Below are positions 1 to 5,168 of a stretch of DNA of 9,494 nt, piece after piece. Both the position numbers and the translations under genes were made by a program. The stretch's first letter is position 1, and the number at the start of each line of letters is the position of its first letter. This stretch comes from Burkholderiales bacterium (GTDB taxonomy: Bacteria > Pseudomonadota > Gammaproteobacteria > Burkholderiales > SG8-41), in assembly GCA_005800795.1 (NCBI GenBank), contig SYEN01000276.1:1-9494 (forward strand). Direction: 5' to 3'. The notes under the pieces are model-generated. The model worked only from the letters and a program-made list of their open reading frames with translations, had not been told where the DNA came from and did no database searches.

Positions 1-70
1 CGATACAAATTCGCAACACCCAAAGCCAGTTCGCGGAATTTACAGAAAAGAAGTTGCTTTATCAGCACGT

Positions 71-87
71 AAGTAATTGTTTTTATT
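71..87 (+). repeat. Dispersed AT-rich motif, copy 1
   Basis: AAGTAATTGTTTTTATT; it differs from copy 2 at one position. It lies in the non-coding leader about 158 bases before the PEP-CTERM start and is followed by more AT-rich sequence. Confidence 0.55.
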
Positions 88-150
88 AAATTAATTTATA
101 TTTTCACAAAAGCAGACCGTGTGAGAGTGCAAGCGCCGTGCGTGATGGAA

Positions 151-166
151 TAGTCCATTCGGTCTA
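151..166. repeat. Short imperfect inverted repeat upstream of the PEP-CTERM gene
   Basis: TAGTCC and GGTCTA are inverted with 5 of 6 matches around a 4-base spacer. The site overlaps the weak -35 region of the candidate promoter, so it could be an operator. Short repeats like this also arise by chance. Confidence 0.25.
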
Positions 167-185
167 TTGCGCGGGGGGGTTACGC

Positions 186-191
186 TATAAC
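186..191 (+). promoter_or_regulatory. Candidate -10 box for the PEP-CTERM gene
   Basis: TATAAC lies about 54 bases before the start codon and differs from TATAAT at one position. The matching -35 at 17-bp spacing would be TCTATT (163-168), which is weak, so activator dependence is possible. This is read by eye only. Confidence 0.3.
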
Positions 192-232
192 TACTTAGTC
201 GTAAATGTCAACTCTCTATTGACCCAACTGCT

Positions 233-238
233 AAGGAG
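233..238 (+). promoter_or_regulatory. Shine-Dalgarno AAGGAG for the GTG start at 245
   Basis: AAGGAG is followed by a 6-base spacer and then GTG at 245-247. It is the strongest ribosome binding site in the window and decides in favour of the GTG start over the internal ATG codons. Confidence 0.8.
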
Positions 239-244
239 ATTTTC

Positions 245-1219
245 GTGAAGTTCAAACATACCGAATCAGATAGCGCACTCGCCACTTTATTTCGCAAGGG
301 CATGTCCACGATTGCTATCGCCAGCATGCCCTTTGTGGTTTCCCAGTCAGTCAATGCACAAATAATCAATCAGGCCGGCGTTGGCGCGTACGCTACCGGT
401 AGCGTGTTTGAGCGCGTGACCCATTTGGGATGTGATTTTTCCGCAGAGTTCTGTGGGCCATATCCTTTAAACTCATTTAGTCGCAGTGATGGAGTTTTAA
501 CTAGCGGTCAGAATTCAGCTGAGGTTGACTTTGGAAAAGGGATAGGATTTGGCACACCATCGAATGACACTAGTTTTCTTGCTACGTCAAGCTTTGATAA
601 TAATGGCAATCCTATTCTGCGGGCTAAAGCAGTTTCGGAGTCCTTTGTAACTGTTTTCGAAAACAGTCCTTACGCGCACTACCCTTTGGTTCAATATGAC
701 TACGATGTATATGCGAGCGCTTACGCTGTGCAAAGATTTACCTATCGTGGGTTTGAGGAGTCAAATTACGGTTTGACCTTTAACCTGCACGGCGAAATTG
801 GCTGCTTTACTTGTATCATCAATGGCGGCGTCGCTTTATTCGATGGCGTGGCCACCTCAGAGAACCCCTTCGGTTCGTTGCTGTCAGCAAATGGAGTGAC
901 GATTGAGCCAGGTAGTGGTGGCCCAAATTTCTCCTTCACCTTGTCGACGCACATGGCGAACGGGCAGTCTTTTTATCTTTTTATGTCACTGGAATCCACT
1001 GCTGCGGGCCTCGATTGTGGATTCGGCTGTTACCAAACGGGGTTTGCTGACGCAAGCCATACCTTTACGATGGAGATTACCAGTGGCGATCCACGCCTGC
1101 TTCAGGCGGCAATTACCTCTGCCACCACAGCGGTGCCGGAACCTGAAACCTATGCGATGCTTTTGGCTGGCCTTGGCTTTTTAGGGTTCGCAGCACGGCG
1201 CAAACGGCGGCAAGCGTAG
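245..1219 (+). CDS. PEP-CTERM sorting domain-containing protein
   Basis: This is a secreted protein of 324 residues with no recognised catalytic domain. Residues 1-38 look like a long signal peptide, with a basic start, a hydrophobic stretch around 20-33 and probable cleavage after VNA. The C-terminus is a classic PEP-CTERM tail: VPEPE at 297-301, a hydrophobic segment of about 302-317, then a basic end (RRKRRQA). In known systems an exosortase recognises this tail, releases it and sends the protein to the cell surface or extracellular matrix. The middle is rich in Ser, Gly, Phe and Tyr, as is usual for these proteins, and has six Cys grouped as 63/70, 187/190 and 258/262, which may form local disulfides. 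The start is GTG, backed by a strong ribosome binding site. The gene is clearly AT-richer than everything downstream of 1260, which suggests separate evolutionary history. No exosortase gene is present here. The mature protein's role is unknown. Confidence 0.88.
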   Translation: MKFKHTESDSALATLFRKGMSTIAIASMPFVVSQSVNAQIINQAGVGAYATGSVFERVTHLGCDFSAEFCGPYPLNSFSRSDGVLTSGQNSAEVDFGKGIGFGTPSNDTSFLATSSFDNNGNPILRAKAVSESFVTVFENSPYAHYPLVQYDYDVYASAYAVQRFTYRGFEESNYGLTFNLHGEIGCFTCIINGGVALFDGVATSENPFGSLLSANGVTIEPGSGGPNFSFTLSTHMANGQSFYLFMSLESTAAGLDCGFGCYQTGFADASHTFTMEITSGDPRLLQAAITSATTAVPEPETYAMLLAGLGFLGFAARRKRRQA

Positions 1220-1234
1220 TCTACAAACCAAAGC

Positions 1235-1258
1235 GGATGGCGCTAAGTGCCGCCATCC
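1235..1258. terminator. Hairpin between convergent genes, possible bidirectional terminator
   Basis: A perfect 8-bp stem (GGATGGCG paired with CGCCATCC) encloses an 8-base loop. It sits 15 bases after the PEP-CTERM stop and 16 bases beyond the stop of the convergent - strand gene. There is no clean T tract on the + side. On the - side a T-rich stretch follows. It is a plausible terminator for one or both transcripts but is not a textbook intrinsic terminator. Confidence 0.5.
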
Positions 1259-1274
1259 AATCTCGCGCCAACCA

Positions 1275-2234
1275 TCACCCCACCCGCCCCGCCACCGCAT
1301 GATTTGAAACCACTTCCAGCACCAGCCTGCGATCCGCGTTAAATAACTCGGTGCGCACCACCGCGACGTTGCGGCCGCTTTGCAGGAGGGTGGCGCGGGC
1401 GGTGATGGCTTTGCCTTCGCCGGGGCTGATGTACCAGGCGGAGGCGCCGGTGAGCAGCGGGTGTTGCGGCACTGCCGCTTCGGCGGTGACGAGTGCGGCG
1501 TGCATCAGGAAGCCGCCCTGCACGTGGCCGACGCGGTTGCCGATGTGCAGGCCCACGGCCAGCTTGCCGGTGGCGCCGTTTGTGATGCGCTTGACCACGG
1601 GGTCGCACAACGGCGCCAGCACGTCGCCGTTCGGTGTGGTACGCAGGGCATTTTCAAAGCGGCGCACGGTTTCTTTTTCGAGGGCTTCGAGTTCGCTCTT
1701 TTTCAGTAGCGGCCGCTGGTTGCCGTTCTCGCCGCCTTCCCACGGCAGGCCGCTCATCACGCGGCCCGGCGGCGCGGGGGGCGCCACCCAGGTGCCGGAC
1801 ATGCGCATAACCTCACGCCCGTTCGCGCCGCCCGCCATCAGCCGTCCCCTGGCGAAACTTTCCGGCAGTGCGGTGCGCGGTGAAAAGCCGCTGCCTTGGC
1901 AAATTGCCGTCAGCTTACCGATGGCCGGTTCGCCGGTGAACTCCGTGCGCAGCATCAGCGTGGCGGTGCGCGCGTTGGGGTCGCTGAACACGCGGTTCGC
2001 GCCGGCAAGCGCGATGTCCGCCAGATAAATCAACACCGCGCGATTGGCAACCCCGTGCGCGTTGGTGCAATGCGGGCCGGGTTCGATCACAAATTCGACG
2101 CCGGATTTTTCAAAGCACGGGGCGGCCAGATCGAGGTAATAGCCGAGAAAATGCATGCCCGGCGCGCGGTTGCTGGATACCGCGCGCAGTACTTTCTGGC
2201 GGATGACGGCTTGGGTTTGTGGATCAATGCTCAT
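1275..2234 (-). CDS. Tandem hot-dog domain protein (PaaI/acyl-CoA thioesterase-like)
   Basis: The protein has 319 residues and reads as two hot-dog folds joined by a linker. The N-terminal half has a degenerate PaaI-like signature (HG at 60-61, Asp at about 73 in a YLADIALAGA helix). The C-terminal half is clearer, with GNRVGHVQGGFLM around 232-244, followed by the expected beta strands (ITARATLLQSGRNVAVVRTEL) to the end. A charged helix (about 174-195) precedes the second domain. Such proteins hydrolyse acyl-CoA or aryl-CoA thioesters, but substrate and activity cannot be read here. It is the last gene of the - strand run, 39 bases after gpsA. No Shine-Dalgarno is visible before the ATG (the preceding bases are C-rich), so translation may depend on coupling or the start may differ. 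One copy of the AT-rich motif lies 16-32 bases before the ATG. Confidence 0.75.
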   Translation of the reverse strand: MSIDPQTQAVIRQKVLRAVSSNRAPGMHFLGYYLDLAAPCFEKSGVEFVIEPGPHCTNAHGVANRAVLIYLADIALAGANRVFSDPNARTATLMLRTEFTGEPAIGKLTAICQGSGFSPRTALPESFARGRLMAGGANGREVMRMSGTWVAPPAPPGRVMSGLPWEGGENGNQRPLLKKSELEALEKETVRRFENALRTTPNGDVLAPLCDPVVKRITNGATGKLAVGLHIGNRVGHVQGGFLMHAALVTAEAAVPQHPLLTGASAWYISPGEGKAITARATLLQSGRNVAVVRTELFNADRRLVLEVVSNHAVAGRVG

Positions 2235-2249
2235 GAGGGGTTGTTATGT

Positions 2250-2266
2250 AAGTATTTGTTTTTATT
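2250..2266 (+). repeat. Dispersed AT-rich motif, copy 2
   Basis: AAGTATTTGTTTTTATT, followed at 17-bp spacing by a half repeat GAATATTT (2267-2274) that runs into the gpsA stop codon. It fills the gap between gpsA and the hot-dog gene. Confidence 0.6.
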
Positions 2267-2273
2267 GAATATT

Positions 2274-3266
2274 TTATGACTCGGATTTGGCGTCACGTGC
2301 CAGCAGTTCGCGCGCCGCCGCCGCTGCGGTGCCGGGCGCATCGAGTACGCGGCATACCGCGTCGGTAATCGGCATGTCAATGCCGCGTGCCTTCGCCAGG
2401 CGGGCGACTTCGCGCGCGCTATAGACGCCTTCAGCCACGTGGCCGAGTTCAGTGAGGATGGCGTCGAGCGCTTTCCCCTTCTTGTTTTCTGCCAGCATCA
2501 GCCCCACGCGCCGGTTGCGCGACAAATTGCCGGTGCAGGTGAGAATCAAATCGCCGACGCCGGCCAGGCCCATGAAGGTTTCCGCGCGCCCGCCCAGCGC
2601 CACGCCGAGCCGTGTGATTTCCGCAAGGCCGCGCGTCATCAGCGCCGCGCGCGCGTTGAGTCCCAGATTGAGGCCATCGCAAATGCCGGTGGCGATGGCC
2701 ATGACGTTTTTTACCGCGCCCGCGACTTCAACACCCACCACATCGCTGCTGGAATACACGCGCAGCGAGCCGCCGTGCAGTTCGCGCGCGGTGGTGGCGG
2801 CGAACGACGCATCAGTGGAAGCGAGTGTGAGCGCCGTCGGTTGGCCGCGCGCGACTTCTTCGGCGAAGCTGGGGCCGGAGAGTACGCCGCAAGTGGCATG
2901 GGGCAACTCCGTAGCGCAAATCTGATGCGGCAACTGCGCCTGTTCGCGTTCCAGCCCTTTGCACAGCCACACTACCGGCGCTTTGCACTGTGCCGACTTG
3001 AGCCGCTGCAAGGTTTCGCGCAAGCCCGCGGTGGTTACCGCCGCCAGCACCAGTGTCACGTTGTTGAGCGCATTCGGCAAATCCGCCGTAACGCTGATGG
3101 CGGCGGGTATGGTGATGTCGGCTAGATAGCGCTGATTGACGCGCTGCGTGTTCAGCGCCGCCGCTTGAGCCGGGTCACGCGCCCATAACGTTACCGCATG
3201 GCGCGCGGCGAGATGCACAGCCATCGCAGTGCCCCACGCGCCCGCACCGAGCACGGCAATGTTCAT
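2274..3266 (-). CDS. gpsA: Glycerol-3-phosphate dehydrogenase [NAD(P)+]
   Basis: This cytosolic enzyme reduces dihydroxyacetone phosphate to sn-glycerol 3-phosphate, the backbone precursor of phospholipids. At 330 residues it has the normal family length. The N-terminal Rossmann motif is GAGAWG (7-12). Family blocks follow in order: LCKGLE (101-106), GPSFAEE (131-137), GAVKNVMAIATG (183-194) with the catalytic Lys at 186, the NARAALMTRGLAEI block in the substrate domain (204-217), and GVGDLILTCTGNLSRNR (236-252). The ATG start puts the Rossmann motif right at the N-terminus, as expected. The gene lies 70 bases after the SH3-protein gene in the - strand run. The gap is A-rich on the + strand and shows no strong ribosome binding site. 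The AT-rich motif begins at its stop codon. Linkage to secB matches the arrangement in many Proteobacteria. Confidence 0.96.
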   Translation of the reverse strand: MNIAVLGAGAWGTAMAVHLAARHAVTLWARDPAQAAALNTQRVNQRYLADITIPAAISVTADLPNALNNVTLVLAAVTTAGLRETLQRLKSAQCKAPVVWLCKGLEREQAQLPHQICATELPHATCGVLSGPSFAEEVARGQPTALTLASTDASFAATTARELHGGSLRVYSSSDVVGVEVAGAVKNVMAIATGICDGLNLGLNARAALMTRGLAEITRLGVALGGRAETFMGLAGVGDLILTCTGNLSRNRRVGLMLAENKKGKALDAILTELGHVAEGVYSAREVARLAKARGIDMPITDAVCRVLDAPGTAAAAARELLARDAKSES

Positions 3267-3336
3267 TGGAAAAAGGATCTAAAAACGGAAAGCGCGAAAA
3301 GCAAACCGGGCAAACTGGGCGAAAAACCTGCGCGCC

Positions 3337-3786
3337 TCACACGCCCCACACCTGAGCCGCGCGGATGTAGCCGGAAGTGCCGTCACGGTGCCGCACCTTG
3401 AGCCATCCGCCAGCCAGGCTTTCGGTCAATTCCAGCACAACGTTTTGCTGCGCACGAAACACCGGCGGTGAATTTTCATCGGCGTCGGTGCGGATTTGCG
3501 CGGAGGCCACTTTCACCATCACCGTGCGTTGTTTGGTGCTGACCTTGCCGGCCTCGACCCAGTTCAGCGCGCCGGTGGCATCCCGCACTTTCACCCACCC
3601 TTGCAGCACCACCACCACTTCCAGCGGATAGCCCTGGGTGACGATGAAACGCTTTTGCGACTGCGTGGAGGGTGCGTCGTAGAGGATAACGGCCTCGTCG
3701 CTGGCCGCGCGAAACTCTGCGGCGTTGGCAGCGCTTGCGCAGGCGGCGCAAGCCGCCAATACCAGCCTCGTGGCGCTACGCCACAT
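3337..3786 (-). CDS. Exported SH3-domain protein
   Basis: The protein has 149 residues. Residues 1-23 are a signal peptide (MWRSATR, a hydrophobic Leu/Ala/Cys stretch, then a SAANA cleavage site). The mature part holds two bacterial SH3-like repeats, about 24-82 (ending GWVKVRDATGALNWVEAGKV) and about 89-149 (ending GGWLKVRHRDGTSGYIRAAQVWGV). Bacterial SH3 domains usually bind peptidoglycan or peptides in the periplasm; the partner here is not known. I chose ATG at 3784-3786 rather than a longer upstream frame, because it gives the signal peptide immediately. It also follows the secB stop after a single base, with AAAGG (3796-3800) inside the secB end as ribosome binding site, so translation is probably coupled. 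A longer open frame extends into secB but is only a shadow of secB. The same position between secB and gpsA in related bacteria fits a conserved, poorly studied family. Confidence 0.85.
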   Translation of the reverse strand: MWRSATRLVLAACAACASAANAAEFRAASDEAVILYDAPSTQSQKRFIVTQGYPLEVVVVLQGWVKVRDATGALNWVEAGKVSTKQRTVMVKVASAQIRTDADENSPPVFRAQQNVVLELTESLAGGWLKVRHRDGTSGYIRAAQVWGV

Positions 3787-3787
3787 A

Positions 3788-4303
3788 CTAATTGGCCTTT
3801 GCGGGCGCAGGCTGTCCAGCCTGCCCAGCCTGTGCCGCACGCTGCTGCTGCGCTTGCTGGAACACGTGGTTGAAATCCATGTGATGCAACACCACCGGCG
3901 GAAATCCCGCGCGACCGATGGTGCTCGACACGGCTTCGCGAGCGTAGGGCAGCAAATTGGTCGGGCACAATATGCCGAGCACGGCATCGAGATCCTGTGG
4001 CGGCAAATTGCGGATGTGAAACAGGCCCGCCTGCGCCACTTCCACCAGAAACACGGTGTGTTCCTTGGCCTTGGCGGTGACGGTGACGGTAAGCACCACC
4101 TCATACAACGCGCCGGCCTCGACCACGTTGGCGCCGGTGTGTACGTTGACTTCCACCTGCGGCTGTTCGTTCTGCAAAAACACTTTCGGCGTGCCGGGCG
4201 CTTCGAGCGACATATCTTTCAGATAAATTTTCTCGATGCTGAAAATCGGCTGCGTCATGTCCGCCGGATTTTGCGCGTTGGGTGCGGGGGCTTGCTCGCT
4301 CAT
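3788..4303 (-). CDS. secB: Protein-export chaperone SecB
   Basis: SecB is a cytosolic homotetrameric chaperone that keeps preproteins unfolded and hands them to SecA. The 171 residues carry the family blocks: FSIEKIYLKDMSLEAP (21-36), the acidic/aromatic strand region QVEVNVHTGANVVE, the repeated beta strand VVLTVTVTAKAKEHTVFLVEVAQAGLF split across residues about 68-95, the helix segment around LGILCPTNLLPYAREAVSS, and GFPPVVLHHMDFNHVF. Flexible Gln/Ala/Pro-rich tails at both ends make it slightly longer than E. coli SecB. It lies 33 bases after the glutaredoxin gene and one base before the SH3-protein start. Gene order rhodanese-glutaredoxin-secB matches E. coli yibN-grxC-secB. Confidence 0.96.
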   Translation of the reverse strand: MSEQAPAPNAQNPADMTQPIFSIEKIYLKDMSLEAPGTPKVFLQNEQPQVEVNVHTGANVVEAGALYEVVLTVTVTAKAKEHTVFLVEVAQAGLFHIRNLPPQDLDAVLGILCPTNLLPYAREAVSSTIGRAGFPPVVLHHMDFNHVFQQAQQQRAAQAGQAGQPAPAKAN

Positions 4304-4336
4304 GGAATGGCTTTCAGTTTTGCTTTTGTGGTGCAG

Positions 4337-4594
4337 TTACTTCGCCAGCAACGGTTCGAGGCCGCCTGCGCGATCGAGCGCGGAAAGATCATCATAGCCG
4401 CCGACATGCGTGTCGCCGATATAAATTTGCGGCACGGTGCGCCGCCCGGTTTTTTCCATCATCTCGGTAAGGCGCGCGGGATCTTTATCGATGTAAATCT
4501 TCTCGATGTCCTTCACGCCTTTGCTTGCGAGTAACCGCTCCGCGGTTACGCAATAGGGTCAAACCGCTGTGCTATACATGATGACTTTAGCCAT
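4337..4594 (-). CDS. grxC: Selenocysteine-containing glutaredoxin (UPYC active site), read through TGA at 4559-4561
   Basis: Glutaredoxins use a Cys-X-X-Cys site and glutathione to reduce disulfides and glutathionylated proteins in the cytosol. This frame gives 85 residues from ATG (4592-4594) to TAA (4337-4339), matching the glutaredoxin 3 family length. It starts MAKVIMYSTAV, then codon 12 is TGA, then PYC (13-15). The rest is complete: helix VTAERLLASKGV (16-27), KIYIDKDPARLTEM, the TVPQIYI cis-proline strand (53-59), and the glutathione-binding GGYDDLSALD (65-74). TGA sits exactly where the catalytic Cys belongs and no other stop interrupts the frame. A SECIS-like hairpin follows at once (4525-4553). 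I therefore read codon 12 as selenocysteine. Sec-containing glutaredoxins are known from some anaerobes and other bacteria. The ribosome binding site AGGA lies 5 bases before the ATG. The gene lies 40 bases after the rhodanese gene and 33 before secB, in the usual grxC position. Alternatives are a nonsense mutation or sequencing error; the hairpin and intact frame argue against both. Standard gene callers will miss this gene. Confidence 0.87.
4525..4553 (-). promoter_or_regulatory. Bacterial SECIS-like hairpin downstream of the TGA
   Basis: On the - strand the parts in order are TTGC, GTAACCGC, loop GGA, GCGGTTAC, a two-base TC bulge, and GCAA. The upper stem is a perfect 8 bp (4542-4549 with 4531-4538); the lower stem adds 4 bp (4550-4553 with 4525-4528). 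The loop (4539-4541) begins with GG, and 17 bases separate it from the TGA. Known bacterial SECIS elements lie inside the coding region just after UGA, have a G in the first two loop positions and often a bulged U. SelB binds the loop and delivers Sec-tRNA. The stem falls on codons 14-24, so the protein and the RNA structure are constrained together. Confidence 0.85.
4559..4561 (-). other. In-frame TGA, probable selenocysteine codon
   Basis: This is codon 12 of the glutaredoxin frame. It replaces the first, nucleophilic Cys of CPYC; the second Cys (codon 15, TGC) is kept. The nearby true terminator is TAA, so TGA is not needed as a stop. Confidence 0.85.
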
Positions 4595-4599
4595 GATGA

Positions 4600-4603
4600 T
4601 CCT
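4600..4603 (-). promoter_or_regulatory. Shine-Dalgarno AGGA for the selenoglutaredoxin
   Basis: AGGA ends 5 bases before the ATG at 4594 on the - strand. It supports this ATG as the start and shows that the interrupted frame keeps a working initiation site, unlike a decayed gene. Confidence 0.6.
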
Positions 4604-4615
4604 GGTTATATTAAT

Positions 4616-4632
4616 AAGTATTTGATTTAATT
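4616..4632 (+). repeat. Dispersed AT-rich motif, copy 3
   Basis: AAGTATTTGATTTAATT; it differs from copy 2 at two positions. It lies between the rhodanese stop and the selenoglutaredoxin start, on the same strand and in the same relation to the flanking genes as copy 2. Confidence 0.5.
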
Positions 4633-4634
4633 TA

Positions 4635-5078
4635 TTATTTTTCCAACGGCATGCCCGCCTGCGACCATGCGCTGATGCCGCCGCGCAAGGCCACCACATC
4701 GGTGAACCCCTGCTTCTTTAAAGTCTCCACCGCAGCCGACGCGCGGCGGCCCATGGCGCAACTGACGATTACCGGTTTGTCCTTTAATTTTTCCAGTTCT
4801 TTCACGCGATCTGCCAACTGCTTTTCGGGGATATGGCGCGCGTTGGTGATATGGCCGCTGGCGAATTCGCCTTCGTCGCGCACGTCGATCACCACCGCGT
4901 CTTTGCGGTTGATGAGCGTGACCGCATCCATCGGCCCGACTTCCGCGCCGGGACGCATGCCGCGCGTAAGCAACGGAAACAGCAGCATGCCGGCAGAGGT
5001 AATCGCCAGCCCGAACAACACCATGTTGAGCGGACTTTTCTGAACGTAGGCGAAAAAACTGGTTATAGAAGCTTCCAT
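4635..5078 (-). CDS. Membrane-anchored rhodanese-like protein (YibN type)
   Basis: The protein has 147 residues. A single membrane segment spans about 18-37 (NMVLFGLAITSAGMLLFPLL), preceded by a short N-terminal stretch. The rhodanese domain runs from about 46 to the end, with VVIDVRDEGEFASGHI (62-77), NARHIP (79-84) and the active-site loop SCAMGRRAS with Cys107. It ends with GGISAWSQAGMPL, the usual rhodanese C-terminal block. Such domains carry a persulfide on the Cys and transfer sulfur, but the substrate of this type is not settled. By the positive-inside rule (RGMRP after the membrane segment) the domain is probably cytosolic. It is the first gene of the - strand run, as yibN is next to grxC in E. 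coli. A perfect TATAAT lies about 39 bases before the ATG. The AT-rich motif overlaps the region just after its stop. Confidence 0.92.
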   Translation of the reverse strand: MEASITSFFAYVQKSPLNMVLFGLAITSAGMLLFPLLTRGMRPGAEVGPMDAVTLINRKDAVVIDVRDEGEFASGHITNARHIPEKQLADRVKELEKLKDKPVIVSCAMGRRASAAVETLKKQGFTDVVALRGGISAWSQAGMPLEK

Positions 5079-5112
5079 GTCGATGCTTTCAAAGCACGCT
5101 GCTGATTTGGGC

Positions 5113-5118
5113 TAGAAT
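5113..5118 (+). promoter_or_regulatory. Candidate -10 box (TAGAAT) for gpmI
   Basis: On the + strand TAGAAT overlaps the divergent TATAAT by two bases. A transcript from here would begin at about 5125, almost on the ATG at 5127, which favours the GTG at 5169 as the gpmI start. The -35 match is poor. Confidence 0.35.
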
Positions 5119-5122
5119 TATA
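5117..5122 (-). promoter_or_regulatory. -10 box (TATAAT) for the rhodanese-grx-secB-gpsA run
   Basis: On the - strand this is a perfect TATAAT, 38 bases before the ATG at 5078. The -35 region at 16-18 bp spacing is a T-rich stretch (about 5139-5146) without a good TTGACA match. It probably drives the whole six-gene run, since the gaps inside the run are 1 to 70 bases. Confidence 0.55.
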
Positions 5123-5168
5123 CCGTATGCGCTTGCCGCAAAAAACCTTTGAAAAACATAGCCCTATT

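Larger units (their letters stand above)
1..244. other. Leader region upstream of the PEP-CTERM gene
   Basis: I see no convincing coding frame here. The region is AT-rich between about 60 and 115 and contains one copy of the dispersed AT-rich motif (71-87). Further down are a short imperfect inverted repeat (151-166), a run of seven G residues near 173-179, a possible -10 box (TATAAC, 186-191) and a clear ribosome binding site just before the downstream start. It probably holds the promoter and any operator of the gene at 245. No obvious sigma-54 element (TGGCAC-N-TTGC type) was seen. Confidence 0.5.

Noticed and set aside
3787..4104. N-terminal extension of the SH3-protein frame into secB
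   Set aside because: The extension is a frame-shifted reading of secB. The internal ATG at 3786 gives a proper signal peptide and sits one base after the secB stop.
3725..4534. Long + strand open frame (269 codons) opposite secB and the glutaredoxin
   Set aside because: It is antisense to SecB and to the glutaredoxin, both with clear family motifs, and its own translation is His/Arg/Gly-rich without any family signature.
4337..4594. Glutaredoxin as a pseudogene with a nonsense mutation
   Set aside because: Only one stop, exactly at the catalytic Cys, with no frameshift or other decay, a kept ribosome binding site, and a SECIS-like hairpin placed correctly. It stays the main alternative until Sec machinery is confirmed.
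4635..5078. Rhodanese as a selenium-delivery partner of the selenoglutaredoxin
   Set aside because: Some rhodaneses can bind selenium, but this neighbour is found beside ordinary Cys glutaredoxins too (for example E. coli yibN-grxC), so linkage alone is no evidence.
4635..5078. Second selenoprotein in the rhodanese gene
   Set aside because: The active-site codon encodes Cys107 and the frame has no in-frame TGA before its TAA stop.
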